A stretch of DNA of 64,000 bases, taken from assembly GCA_026874595.1 (NCBI GenBank), contig CM049316.1, positions 57,481,676 through 57,545,675 of the forward strand, written 5' to 3'. A model generated the notes under the pieces. That model searched no databases. It saw only the letters and a list, made by a program, of their open reading frames with translations, and was not told the DNA's origin. Made by a program: the position numbers and the translations under genes. Source of the stretch: Sipunculus nudus (Eukaryota > Annelida > Sipuncula > Golfingiida > Sipunculidae). Shown here one piece after another: positions 36,200-48,574 of the stretch (within the stretch, counting starts at the first letter, position 1; each line of letters opens with the position of its first letter).

Positions 36200-39060
36200 T
36201 CAAGATCATCAAAACTTCTGAGCTGATTTTAAATATTCCTCTATATATTTGCCATGTACATACCAGAAATTAGTCAGTATTGTGTAATTTTTTGAAGTTG
36301 TGAGCCCTTACATAATTATAAGGCCTAACATATTTAAAAAAGGTTTCTCGAGAAAAGAAATGAACAGTGGTGGGAAGGAGGAGGGAAAAAAATGAAAAAT
36401 AAATATAATTCAAACTTTAAAGATATAAAAACCGCCATTTTTTCCATATAAATTTTGCAAATGATGAAATGAATAGATAGGAACTATATGTGCCCTTTTA
36501 CAATGTCTAGTGTAAATAAAGTATTCTCAGTATCTACAGGATATCCTCATTATTTTCTTGAAGGGCCAGTAAAAAACTTGAAAAAAATCAAGGTTTTTTT
36601 TCTTTTTAAACTTTTTTCAATTTAAACATTTTTGTCAAACTAATCAGTCCATTTAAAACATTTTTTTGTAAAACCAGTCAGTCTAGTTTTCTTACTTATG
36701 CAACTTGAAAGTTTATAACAACTGGTATAGGACACTGGTGGCAAATTAAACTATTAATTTTGAAGTATGTTATATGGTCAGTGGCAATAAAAAGCTAACA
36801 ACAAATAAAGGAAAGTTCAGGCAAATAAAAATAGCCATGTAATATACAATTCGAATAACAAACGCACCTTTTAGCAATATCAGGGTTCATAAGGGTCACC
36901 GAGTCAGAAATCAAGAAAAATAAGCAAACAGTCTTTGTATTTAAAATATCACTTAAATCATCTTTAAGATATAGGATCTATCTGTTGTCAATCATCGAAA
37001 AAAAACTCAGAAACACATAAAAACACAATATATCAGATATGGTAAAACTATACCAGTCGGGAATATAATCAAATATATCAAATTAATTAAAAGTTTAACC
37101 CTCAAAAATGTAAACAAATGCAAGGAAAATTATCAAACTAATATATAAACAAATATATCAAACGTAGGTATATACTGATGAAGATCATTTTAGAATGTTT
37201 TTTTCATCGAGTTAAAGCCCTTAAAATAGCGGTATAACGCAGCATTGGCAACAAATAACACAGGTGCCTACCCCCCCCCCCCCCCCTTTTTTAGCATTTT
37301 CATTGTATGTATATTTTGGTAAATTTTTTTTTTTGCATAAGACGACCGGGCTTTAGCTGCGATCGCCCAGCAGCCTTAGAAAGAGAGCCAACCAGAGATT
37401 CATAGTATACTACGCGCATGCGAGTGTAGTTCCATTCATGTGGTTTCATAGCGGGAAATAGTCCGTGCATGTGCAACAATTCCAGTGCTCACAAATGCGA
37501 TGCTGCAAGCATAGGTATATAGCGGTCTGATATCCAAATTAGCTTTTTTCATTCTGATTTTTCAAAATCAAAACCTCGTAGTCACATGTTCGCAGCCATT
37601 TTAACGAAGAGATTTAAAAGTCGGTTTTTTCCGCCTTCGACCTCAGGATTGCCTGTAGAGGATTTATCCACGCGATGTCAAGAATGTCGCTATAGTCCGT
37701 GACCCTCCGTGGACGTTGAATCCGAAACTAATCTCGGCAGGACCATATAAAAGCTGGACATTTTCGGACACCTCGTGGAAAATATTACAAACCTTGCTGG
37801 TATATTATTTTGAATGTTTTCAAAAGTAAGCGGTCCATCATTACAAGTAGAATAACTGGCTCTTATCAGATAAATTTAATAGATATGGGGATAAAAACGG
37901 CGTTAAAATATACACGATCGAAAATAGCCCTATACCTCCCGTGCGCTAGATCGGACACTGTTTTGTACGCCAATCCAGAAGCAAACCGCGCTCAATCAAG
38001 CTTAACTTACATGATCGTTCTAACTTGGATAACGTTGTTCTGGCACGCAGCCGTACGAAGGGTTTGCAAGAAAGACTTAAGTGTGTAATGGCAAAATTAA
38101 GCTAATTATTGAAATTTTTTTTGAGGCTCTTATAGTATCAATTGCATAATTGTCATGCAGCCCACTTTGGTCACTGGAGGGCATTCATTGCATCTCTCTT
38201 TGTTTACACTGATTCGGAATGGGTCACTTGGGACATCCCCTGCTGTAACAAGTGTTCATTAATGTTCATATCAACCCGCCCCCCCCCCCCGCACCAAATG
38301 TAATGTGAAACATATCCTTTGAATTACTTCCATAATTTGTAAAGCTCTTTCCACTTTTCTGTTCTAAATGGAGTAATCCTTAATGCAATGTTATGGTAAT
38401 GAAATACTCTAAATTCCCTTTTCAATAATTTTGATGAATTAAAATAAAATTAAACCCAACAGGATACGTAATTTGATAATATATGTGCCAAATTATGGAT
38501 TAATGAAGGTACAATTTTAAATTGTAAATTCTGAATCAAATTAAATTTTCAGATATTTATTGTTTTGCAAATTTATAAAATATACATTATTTGTGGTGAA
38601 AAATAAATACATGTGAATGTATATTGTGTTGTTTTTGGACAAAATTTGGGATAAATGAAGATGCGATTAATAATTGTAAATCAACTTATATATTCAGATA
38701 TATATATGATATATTGCAAATGTATAATATTTATAAACTTGAAAAAAAAAGATTGATGTGATGAAAAGAATGAGGATCTTATGCAAATATTTGTTCACTA
38801 TTTTCCTGCCTCAGCATAAAATAATATAAAGTGATTGGCTTTGATTTTCCACCTCTCTGTCTGTTTTTAAATTTGGTACAATTATGAATAATAATTTCCT
38901 CCTGTAAATACTGTTGCCTTAAATTTCACCTCTCACAATTAACACCCCCTTCCCCTTGCAATTGAGCCCTTGCACCTTTGGACTGGCCTATTAGTTTTAT
39001 AGCAAATATATAAGGATTTATTGAATGAGTAAAAAAAATCAGTGTAAAAAAAGGATATAA
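36200..39060. other. Intergenic, nothing identified
   Basis: Contains a 16-C run (37271-37286), a 12-C run (38279-38290) and a GC-richer block at 37.33-38.06 kb with a 92-codon frame (37810-38088). The frame has no recognised domain. A TATA-like CCATATAAAAG lies near 37742. I cannot support a gene. Confidence 0.4.
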
Positions 39061-39074
39061 ATGAAACATATTAT

Positions 39075-40190
39075 GTTCTTGCCTCAGCAGTATGCGATGG
39101 TGCACCGTCGTGCGTCAGTGTGTCGTGTGTCGTCTGTACGTTAACCATAGCTATCTCAAAATATGGAAGGAACTATCATCAATTTTTTTGCAAATAATCA
39201 ATCGTCTGAAAAATTCTATCGGATTTTGTTTAATTTTTTTTCTACCGGTATTTTCTTCAATTTTATAGGGAAAAGCTAAAAGAGCTTAAAAAAACCTTCT
39301 TTTCCAAAACTATTCAAGCAAACTGTCCGATATTTAACAGAAATTATCCCTGAAACAATTTCTCTCAAGTTTGTTTGAATTGTTCCAGTTCGGAGATTTT
39401 TGGCCCAGTTACAGGAGGTTAAACTTAGCCATCTGTCAAAAACGCACACTTTGATTAAAAACTCAGAAACTTCTGGAGCTATCATCACCAAATTTTAAGC
39501 CAATGTTTTATCACATAAGTCATATCTTAAATTGAGGTAATGGTGGCTCCACTTACATTGACCTTTTTTTACAAGCAAAAATGTTATTTTAGACTCTTCT
39601 AGCTTATACACTGTTTTATGAGGAAACTGTTAAGCTGATTGGCTTAAACTTTACAAGAATTATTCAATGGTAGAGTTCTAACAGTTTTATAAGAATAGAT
39701 TGGGTAAATGCAGCTTTAGCCAGTGAAGCCAATTGAAAAAGGGTCTCAGTGTTTGAAAACAGATTTGACATGCAAAGTTTCAACATGTCAAGTCAAGAGG
39801 TCACTCAGTTCAACCAAGTGAGGTCCAGTCATCACCATGACAACTGACCTGGCTCTGTCTGGTGTCTTGACAATGATTCTACACCTCTAGACACATCGTC
39901 TAGACGCAGAATGCCCAGATTAGAACTAGTTGAACTATATCTTTCATATGTTTGAAAAAACTTGGTTTGCATTTTCAGCAAACCTGTGAGCTTATGCGAT
40001 GGTGTGCCGTCGTCCGTCGTGCGTCATAGCTATCTCAAAAAGGACAGGAGCTAGCATCACCTTTCTTTTGCAAAAAATTAGTCATCTAAAAAATTCTATC
40101 GGAATTTCTTATTTCTTGGCTAAACATTTAAAAATGTTCTTCTCCGAAACCATGCTGCCAAATTTCGCGTTAAAAAAATATCCGAAATAT
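39075..40190 (+). repeat. Pair of related dispersed repeats
   Basis: Two diverged copies (about 39075-39500 and 39985-40190) share GCGATGGTG.GCCGTCG, GTGCGTC, TAGCTATCTCAAAA and AAAAATTCTATCGGA blocks in the same order and orientation. They are related in style to the GTCCGTCGTCCG family elsewhere in the window. Confidence 0.55.
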
Positions 40191-40424
40191 CCTGACTGAT
40201 ACATCCTAGTTTTAAAATGTCCTAGGCCGAAAAGTGCAGGTTCGAAACGTCCATTTTGCTGAAATCATAATGACGAAGGTGGATATGCAGGACATAAGAG
40301 GATCAATATTAAATTTAAAAAATAAACCTCCATTCATACTCCCAAAGACTGCAAGAGGATAACCCAAGATTCCGGCCACGTTTAAAGAATATTACAATAG
40401 AAAATTTTTAAAAAAATTAAACAC

Positions 40425-40496
40425 AGGGGGCAACCGGAGTTGAACCGGTGACCTCTCGATCTGCAGTCGAATGCTCTGCCACTGAGCTATACCCCC
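40425..40496 (-). tRNA. tRNA-Cys (GCA)
   Basis: A 72-nt cloverleaf on the minus strand: acceptor GGGGGTA with TGCCCCC, D-arm GCTC/GAGC, anticodon loop CTGCAGA (anticodon GCA), T-arm ACCGG/CCGGT with TTCAACT loop, discriminator T, no encoded CCA and no intron. A T-run lies about 12 nt downstream on the minus strand as a Pol III terminator. The copy looks intact. Confidence 0.95.
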
Positions 40497-41832
40497 ATGC
40501 TGTATTACATAAATAGTTTAAACAGCTGGACATATTTCTATAATGTAGCCACGCTGGACGATCAATAATGAGTACATACAGTGCCCCCTCTCGGACAGCA
40601 TCTGCACTTTACACATAACAGGCACATCGTGAGCTCCTGTAAACTAATGTAATTTTGACGAAGAAGCGATCCTTTGTCCTCTATGTTTTTAGAATTTGTC
40701 CCATGTTATTATTCGTCCAATTGGAACACGAATTCAGTAGAAAAGATTAATTCTGCATAATCTTTCTGGTAAGATTTCATGTCATATATAGAAATAATTA
40801 AATACGTCGTCTCATGTAATGTGAATGGATGAAACCTTTAAAAAAAGACTGGCAATGTGTAGGTTCTTGTACATAGTCCCATGCATTATCTTGCTCTTGC
40901 CGGTATGTCATGTCATAAAAAATTAAAAATATATATGAAAACCTTATATGCATAAACTTGATATCAGTCAGTGGAAGACCATTTAACAATTCAAGTACAA
41001 TTAGCACTTGACATCTTTCATACTCTGCCCCCTCTCTTGTTTGTTCTTATAAATGACAGCGCATTTGATCAATACTGTAGATGATTGATGAAGCTGGGAA
41101 AAAGTAACCCCGGTGAATTAAACTGCTTCCATTCATCTCGGTCTGGTTAATACGAATTATATCAGCCCGACACGTCTATATCAGCCCGTTTAATTGCATT
41201 CATATGGCGAAACGCGCCAGGAAGAATACTGATACAATACTATATATTACCAACTGCACCCAGCAAATATGCCTTCCTATTTCCGTTAATTGCCACTTCT
41301 GTCTATTTTCTTATATTCACTAAACCAATGTTTGCTCATCGGTCCAGTTTGATTGTAATTGCTACCACTCGGGTAGAAAAGCTTATGTAAAGAATGATTG
41401 CAAAAAAATAGAGCTCATTGTTTGGTATTAAGACATCGTAAGCAGATCATGCACAGAACCAGTTAAGCTTCAATTTTTTAAAAAGAAATTATCAAAGGAT
41501 GAGAGCTGGGGTAACAAAAGGTGTACACAGGGGCGCAATATAGTCCAAACAGTTGTGAAACACAAACTACAAACTGACATATTGTAAAATTTCCATATTA
41601 GATGGTCACTTAATTCCATATGCATATTTCTAAGACATCAATGAAAAATATAAACTTTTATGAAAATTATCTGAAAACAGAGGTGAGCACAGGTTGGTGG
41701 AACGGAATATGGTTTGTTCTTCCCCTTCCAACTGGTTTTAACATCTGCGCAGGCGGTCGTCGTCTGGAGTGAGGATAACCCAAGATTCAACGTTTAATGA
41801 AAATTACAATAGAAAGTAAAATAGTGGAACAC

Positions 41833-41904
41833 AGGGGGCAACCGGAGTTGAACCGGTGACCTCTCGATCTGCAGTCGAATGCTCTGCCACTGAGCTATAC
41901 CCCC
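41833..41904 (-). tRNA. tRNA-Cys (GCA)
   Basis: Identical in the 72-nt body to the copy at 40425-40496, with its own downstream TTTT on the minus strand. The flanks are also duplicated, so it arose by tandem duplication of the locus. Confidence 0.95.
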
Positions 41905-42722
41905 ATGCTGTTAAACATAAATAGTTAAAACAGCTGGACATATTCCTATAATGTTGCCACGCTGGACGATCGATAATGAGTACATACAGTGCCCCCTCTC
42001 TGAGAGCATCTGAACTTAACACATAACAGGCACATCGTGAGCTCCTGTAAACTAATGTTATTTTGATGGAGAAACGATCCTTTGTCCACTGTATTTTACA
42101 ATTTGTCCCATATTATTAATTTCTCAATTAGAAAACGAATTCAGTAGAATTGTAGTACTTGCCTTTAGGGGACAGGAAAGGCAAAAAAATGCCTCGCCCC
42201 CACAGGTAAACAGGAAGAAATCGAAACAGAACTTTCTGGTTTTGTTCATTCTAACAAAGTTAAGACAGAAAAAATGGATTAATTCTGCATACTCTTTCTG
42301 GTTAGATTTCATGTCATTTATAGAAGAAATTAGGTCGTCTCATGGATAATCTTGCTCTTGCCGGTATGTCATGTCAATAAAAAAGAATTAAAAATATATA
42401 TGTTAACCTGATATGCATTCAACTTGTTAAAAAAATTCTTCTTTCTTTCACTCGATTCGGTTATCAGTTTCCGTTCCGATACTGTCACGTGTTCATACCG
42501 TTAGACGGTGGAGATCCGATTCGTTGAGAGTCACGGTCAAAATATACTGCTTAACGTCGTTAACAATCCTATCATAATACCGGTACTCTAACATATAACA
42601 CTAACACATAAACAATGTAAAAGAACGACGATAAGCCCACAGTTTGTTACAGATATCTCGAGAGGGAATTAGGCTCAATGAAAATTACAATGGGTGATGT
42701 GGAAACGAAAAATGTTAAACAC

Positions 42723-42794
42723 AGGGGGCAACCGGAGTTGAACCGGTGACCTCTCGATCTGCAGTCGAATGCTCTGCCACTGAGCTATACCCCC
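42723..42794 (-). tRNA. tRNA-Cys (GCA)
   Basis: Third copy with an identical 72-nt body. The flanking duplication is more diverged, so the tRNA body is better conserved than its surroundings. Downstream TTTTT on the minus strand. Confidence 0.95.
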
Positions 42795-42994
42795 ACGCTT
42801 CGTAACATAAATGGTTTAAACAGCTGGAAATATTTCCTATAATGTTGCCACACTCCGTGATCAATTACGACCAGTCGGGAGCCCCCTGTCGAGGAACATC
42901 TGAATTAAACAACAAACAACATGCATCAGACATCAATGCGGCTTCACGAAACCAATGTTATTTTAACCAAGGATCATCCCTTTGTCTTGAGAAA

Positions 42995-45110
42995 GTAATT
43001 GTTTTGTTAATTTCCAAAACAATAATAAGCCCCCTTTGTTTAACATTTTTTCCACATTGTCTTTGCCTCCGCCGGGAGGGTATGCGTTCATCCCCGTTCG
43101 TGAGTGTTTGCATGTGTGCGTGTTTGTTCACAACATAACTCACGCAATCATGAACAGACTTTCATTAACATTTCAGAGCTTTTCGAGAATGCTTAATTGA
43201 AGAATCATAGGTTTTAGTATGGATCCGGATGATGATTAGGATTCAGGAACATCAACAAGGAATAACCTAAAATGCAAAATATGCACAAATGTTAAGTCAC
43301 TTGTCTCGAATGAACCGGGGAATATGGGTCGAATAAGTGAATTGGAGCATTCCACAATAGGGATTATATGATTAAATGTGATGGAAAATGAAAGTCATTG
43401 GTCTTACCTTTTAGATCAGAAAATGGTGGCGTAACTAAGGCTTATATGCATCCGAAATTGTTTATTTTGTTTTAATTTTAATTTTGATTATAGGACTAAT
43501 ATAACACATATTTTGACACAACAATCATGTAATTAAAACAATTAGTCCAAAAAGTTCAACATAAAACCAGTAGTAAAATATGACTTTTTAAGTCTTCATA
43601 AATTTGGCCGGGAGGGACTAATACTAGGAGGAGTATTTAGTTTTCAGAAAATCAACCTAACATGAATGAGAATATTGCCTTGATAGGAGGGTATTTTTCA
43701 GTGACTGGTTAATGCTGGTTTGTTGGGAAGGCGTCGTCTAATGAGTGAGGATAACTGTATTGATCATAAAGCGTATTAACTGGGAATGCTGTTTTGATGT
43801 CAAGGCCTAATTTTATGACTATATAGGCATATTAATTGAAGGAGAGGCGTTTTACAGTTGGTGAAAATAGTGTCCTAGCGGCAAGCTGCATTACATAACT
43901 GACAATATTGATCATATCCATGGGTCTTATTTTCAAAAATAGAATCTATATTGTGTACGCAGTCCGCATTTATATGACAGTATTGGCTTTATCTAACTCT
44001 CAGCAGTGTCATGCACCGCGTGTACATAAGGTCATCGCTTTATCAGCCCGTACTGATTTGGACCTAGCAAGATAAGAGTTCCGGTCAGGTCAAAGTGCTC
44101 ACGTGTACGAGTCACCAGTCCCTGAAATCACCAGACTCTCAATGACTCACATAAACACCTGGCAGACTAGTCAGCATAATTCACATCACAAGGTAAGGAA
44201 TGCCTCCCCGGGATCAATTCCTAGATCTCAGATAGTTATAAGCTAATTATTTTTTATGACATGTGTATTGATTTGTTTTTATTCTTATTCGAGAAGGGCT
44301 CTTATCAGCTGTTAAAGGAATCACGTTGATAATGCGCATGTACGCATGCACGAAGGAGCCGAGGACATACTGTACGCCGAAAATACCACATAAAATTAGA
44401 GAGCATCGTGAGAGCGCATTCCTCCACCCATAATTTTTTATAAAATATAGTTTTTATTGTGAGTCTTTTACATAGTTAATAGTAAAATGTTGGTACCAGC
44501 ATCAGCGTTAGATATCATATCCTCAAACGGTTTTTTAGTATAAAGACAGATGTATAGGCTGAACAGACACCATGAATCTATATACGCAAGTGTGGCTGTA
44601 TTAATTATGTATTCAAAGCTCTTCCTTGAGTATTTAACTTTCAGGGAAATATTCATGAGTATTACTTCCACGATATCTTTGAATATCTCCTTTCTCTGTC
44701 CGAAGCAATACTTAGACTTATTCTCTTATATATCATTTTTTTTTATTTATTAAATTATTTTCCCATATAGAACTGCAGACTCTGCAGTCCATGTACTTAT
44801 TCCGATAACCTATGGTTGGTCTGCATCTGTCAGAATATTTATTTACCACAGTGATGTAAGTCTACATATCTAATTTACAAGTTGAATAACACATACCCTT
44901 TTATATTCTGTCATATTTTAACTATCACTCTTTAACATAAATCTCTACCAGAGATAATGTTCAAGTCCCAAAGGTGATCATGCTCACTTATGCTGATATT
45001 GTGTGATAATCCTGTTAACACGTTAGATTTGAATTTAAATAATTCACCCGGGTCCATGAAATTGTACGCAGCACGTGATAGGAAGTTCGAAAAATAAATT
45101 TACTTGGAGT
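42995..45110. other. Intergenic, nothing identified
   Basis: AT-rich, with unassigned short frames only. Confidence 0.4.
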
Positions 45111-45116
45111 AAAAAT

Positions 45117-45305
45117 CAGTTGCGGATCCAAAAGGGGGCGGCTCCAGAAGTCTAGACACCCCTCCCCCCCCCCCCCCAACCTTTCTCCCGATGACCCAGC
45201 TTTCAGTCGCCGAAAACTTTAAATGAACTTTTAAAACCCCCACTTCCATTTAAAAAAAAAACGAATTCGCCCGTTAAATATCAGAGTGTTCAGACCCGCC
45301 CGTGT
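45117..45305. mobile_element. Possible hAT-like MITE
   Basis: Starts near CAGTTGCGGATCC, close to the common hAT terminus CAGGGGCGGATCC, and carries a 14-C run (45164-45177). The right end may be the GACCCGCCCGTG near 45302, but the inverted match is poor. Confidence 0.3.
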
Positions 45306-46354
45306 AAAGATCCTCCCATGCTTTGAAAACAATAAAATAAAGAGAAATATAATAGATATGTTATGAAATGTGTCGTTGTATAATTGTACAGATCGATTGT
45401 GGGTTGCGTTTTTTTTATCATATCATCATGAAATACAAAAGACGAATGATGTCGACTGTGTCGTCTGCAATCAGTGCTAACGGATAACCATTCTGCTTAT
45501 GTAAACGCCCTGTGTTTTGGCGCCAGAATCAATGGTTAACTCAATAACGCAGCTGTCAGGGATGAACTCGGCCGGTCGTTCAGTGAAGTCTAGGTATCAT
45601 TGTACGTGCCGGTCAAAGAACTGGCCAGAATGATTCGATAACGTCAGGGTTCACGCGACCTTGCATGCGCTGTGCACACATGTCTGACCACCGGGGTAGC
45701 AAATCTCAGGTAAACAAAATTATCTGGTATTGTGTTCATTGTATATTAAGGTTAAATATGTAGTTCATCATATCAACCAGTCAATGAATGTCTCTTTCGT
45801 TAGACATGTAGGTTTAAACGTAGTCATATTCAAATTTAAAGCCAATGAGAACTAAAAAGAAAAACCTCAATGGGCGTAATGTATTTTGATTCCGTACAGC
45901 ATTGTGTGCTCATCAATAACACTTCGTCATTAGCAAAATTATATCAAACAAATGCGATGCGTTTTATTACAAGTATTAGATGACAAGATGACAAATGTTG
46001 ACCACTGCGTGGTTACTATTTGGCTGTCAGGGGCGTCAATACGGTGGTGGTGTATATCCCCCTACTTTGAGCAAAGGGTGGGGGGGGGGGGGGTCAATGT
46101 AAACATCCCGCTACTATTCAGAAAGAAATATTTATATATTGAAAATGAAATGTATTAATAATTAGAAATACAGACTTTGGTTGCATTTCTGAGTTGACTA
46201 TAAAATATCATACATTATATATCTAAACCTGTTTTTTTTACCCGAAACATAATACCTTATTTTTAAAACCTTATACATAATTGTTATATATTTGATATTT
46301 GTCACATACAATAAAAGGTATATACAACTCTGATTACCCTCCAACTCCCAACAC

Positions 46355-46510
46355 TGTTACGGGGTGACATAAAAGCGGACCGAACTGACTCGTTAGTGGA
46401 GCCTGCTTTTCTAGCGAAGCGGTTGGTACGCCGGACTTATACGCCACCGACCTGGGTTCGACTCCCGGATCGGCCCAGGATTTTCCCCTCAACAATTTCT
46501 CTTCGTAACA
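46355..46510 (+). repeat. 5' LTR of TRIM-like element
   Basis: 156 bp, TGTTACG...CGTAACA. A-box at about 46412-46426 and B-box GGTTCGACTCC at 46455-46465, inside a CTGGG/CCCGG T-arm. Confidence 0.75.
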
Positions 46511-46634
46511 AAATGGGGGCTCGTCTAACGTGACGGTTAACTTTGTGGCCCAGGGAATAAGTTAAGCTCACCAAAGTGTAACTCCTTGGATAATTAGTCT
46601 TGTTCTGATAGCAGAACGCTCTTAAGAGGGGGTG
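46511..46634 (+). other. TRIM interior: PBS and polypurine tract
   Basis: PBS-like TGGGGGCTCGTC at 46514-46525 and polypurine AAGAGGGGGTG at 46624-46634. No open reading frame of note. Confidence 0.65.
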
Positions 46635-46789
46635 TGTTACGGGGTGACATAAAAGCGGACCGAACTGACTCGTTAGTGAAGCTTGCTTTTCTAGCGAAGC
46701 GGTTGGTACGCCGTACTTGGACGCCACCGACCTGGGTTCGACTCCCGGATCGGCCCAGGATTTTCCCCTCAACTATCTCTCTCGTAACA
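46635..46789 (+). repeat. 3' LTR of TRIM-like element
   Basis: 155 bp. Differs from the 5' copy by about eight positions; the A-box and B-box are both retained. Confidence 0.75.
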
Positions 46790-46829
46790 ACATACACACC
46801 CTTGAAAATAAATTGACGTCCCTGGGTTG

Positions 46830-48570
46830 TATATAAGCTCCGACTTACCTATAATACGTACGCAACCACTTAATTTGAATTACTTTGCAAAACTTATTTC
46901 AGAATGCATGTATATGTAATAGTATTTGACACCCATTGTATCAGTGACCAAGTATCACCATAAACCTCCCGTGCTATTTACAAGACTGACTTAATGCTGT
47001 AAACCCCTCATCCCAACCGCTCCGTCCATCGACGCCATTCCATTAAATTACTGTTAAAAAATTGATAATTCAATTAAAGGTATGCGTTCTTCCCCGAGTA
47101 AGGTGTTTGGACATCTCATGAACCTTTCAGGTTATTTCGGGAATATGCCAATGTTCGTAGAATCAAAAAGATTTTGGTGTAGAACCGGTACATGATTCGG
47201 ATTCAGGAACATCATAATTATAATATTCACAAATGTAAATTAAGTCGCTTGTGCACGTATTGAGATTGGAATATAGGCCGAATAAGTGGATGCAAACACA
47301 GTTTGGGAGCATCCTACAAAAGCCCCCCCCCCCCACACACACTCACATACACACCCAGGTTGGAGGCTTTGATTAGCTTATATATCTCAGTGTTCACCTT
47401 GGTTACTTGGTTTTAATTCCTGTGAGCAACTTACTTAAAAAATAAACGGACCTTGATGAGATTTTATTGACCGTTAGGGTAACACCAAAGGAAGCAAATC
47501 ATCAATTTTTTTAATAAGCTGGATAACAGAAACATGTCTTTATCATTATGAGATCGGAAAATATTATTATCCTGGTGGAGAGCCAGTGTAAGTCACTTGT
47601 ATAAGGAGCCGCCTTTCATCTAAAAAATCTGACCTGTGATCCAACCATGTGTGGAGTTGGTGAACTGTGACCCTTATTTTATGTGTAGCACATGCACAGC
47701 AATCTTTTATTAGGATCCGTACATTGGGAGGTAATGATCTCTGACCATTTCTTCTTCAGCTTGTGTTATCTCTAACACATTTGTTGACCACACGTACATT
47801 ATTATGTTGACCATAGACGGCCAAAGTAAACCTTATACTTTCATAAACCTGGATCTCTGACATTGATAAGACAATATTCACTTCATTTAAAGTTGCTGGA
47901 CATTACTGTGTTCGTACACTGATAAAAGGATATCATCGTAGTTTATGTGTAAACACCATTAGCCTACTTAAATTTATAAATATAGATCATTTTAAATATG
48001 AGGCAATACTTTAACATATAAACAAGAATATAAATACATCAATTATATAATCTCATATGATATATATTTATATAAATCAAGGAAAAGGAATCTTCACTTG
48101 TATCTCTTTTATCGGTCTAGCTCCCAAACACGCATGCGTCGACATACAAATAAGAATATACTACTGCACATTGAAGACTGCCATAAAATGAATTTATCTG
48201 GTTAACAGCTCACCATATGAAGATATAGCTCGTGATAATAAGATATCGCAGAGCGCTGACAACTTTGTTGGTCTTGGTCCGTTTGTCCGCAAAGTACTGT
48301 CATGTGGGTGTCATCTCTATACTGTCAATAACTCGAAATCTTTATCTGCCAACTTGTTGTGATGTTTTTCATGCGTGCAATTGACGGTCTCTGTCTCGGT
48401 CTGTGTTGCAAACTTTGGATATATTTTTGAGAATGAAGCAAATCTCACTTGACATGAGATCATACTAACACCTCTGTCTAACCGTTTATTCTGTTTTCAG
48501 TGTGCAAGACCCATACAACATTTATTAATTTCCTTGAAATTGAGGTGACACATTATTGGTACCCCGCTTG
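46830..48570. other. Intergenic, nothing identified
   Basis: Contains a 12-C run followed by a CA-rich stretch (47323-47355). No gene supported. Confidence 0.4.
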
Positions 48571-48574
48571 CATG

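Larger units (their letters stand above)
40360..42990. repeat. Locally triplicated tRNA-Cys locus
   Basis: Three blocks share flanks as well as the tRNA: about 40360-40975, 41770-42425 and 42670-42990. Shared flanks include ATAACCCAAGATTC before, and AACAGCTGGACATATT, GCCACGCTGGACGATC and GCGATCCTTTGTCC-like blocks after. Blocks 1 and 2 are most similar and extend furthest; block 3 is older or truncated. Confidence 0.8.
46355..46789 (+). mobile_element. TRIM-like miniature LTR element with tRNA-like LTRs
   Basis: Two direct repeats of 156 and 155 bp (46355-46510 and 46635-46789, about 95% alike) flank a 124-bp interior. Each repeat begins TGTTACG and ends CGTAACA. Three bases after the first repeat lies TGGGGGCTCGTC, complementary to the 3' end of tRNA-Pro (primer-binding site). 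Directly before the second is AAGAGGGGGTG, a polypurine tract. No room for gag or pol exists, so it must move in trans. Unusually, each LTR contains a tRNA-like A-box (TAGCGAAGCGGTTGG) and B-box (GGTTCGACTCC) in a good T-arm, plus ATAAAAG near its start. No clean target-site duplication was seen. Confidence 0.75.
46028..46824. mobile_element. hAT-like MITE hosting a nested element
   Basis: Inverted ends CAGGGGCGTCAAT (46028-46040) and ATTGACGTCCCTG (46812-46824) match at 12 of 13 positions; this is a hAT-type terminus. A 14-G run (46080-46093) sits in the left subterminal part. Flanks GGCTGT and GGTTGT could be a worn 6-bp duplication, but hAT elements normally make 8 bp, so target-site evidence is weak. 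The TRIM-like element at 46355-46789 lies wholly inside, so it inserted later. Confidence 0.5.

Noticed and set aside
37810-38088. 92-codon frame downstream of a TATA-like site
   Set aside because: No recognisable domain, and the TATA-like match is common in AT-rich sequence.
46437-46772. 111-codon minus-strand open frame
   Set aside because: It crosses both LTRs and the interior of the TRIM-like element and repeats the same peptide; a shadow of the repeats.
46359-46790. Functional tRNA genes with GGTTCGACTCC B-boxes
   Set aside because: The A and B boxes are good, but the acceptor halves do not pair and the sequence sits inside long terminal repeats.
46350-46794. Target-site duplication of the TRIM-like element
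   Set aside because: The flanks (AACAC before, ACATA after) do not match well enough to call.
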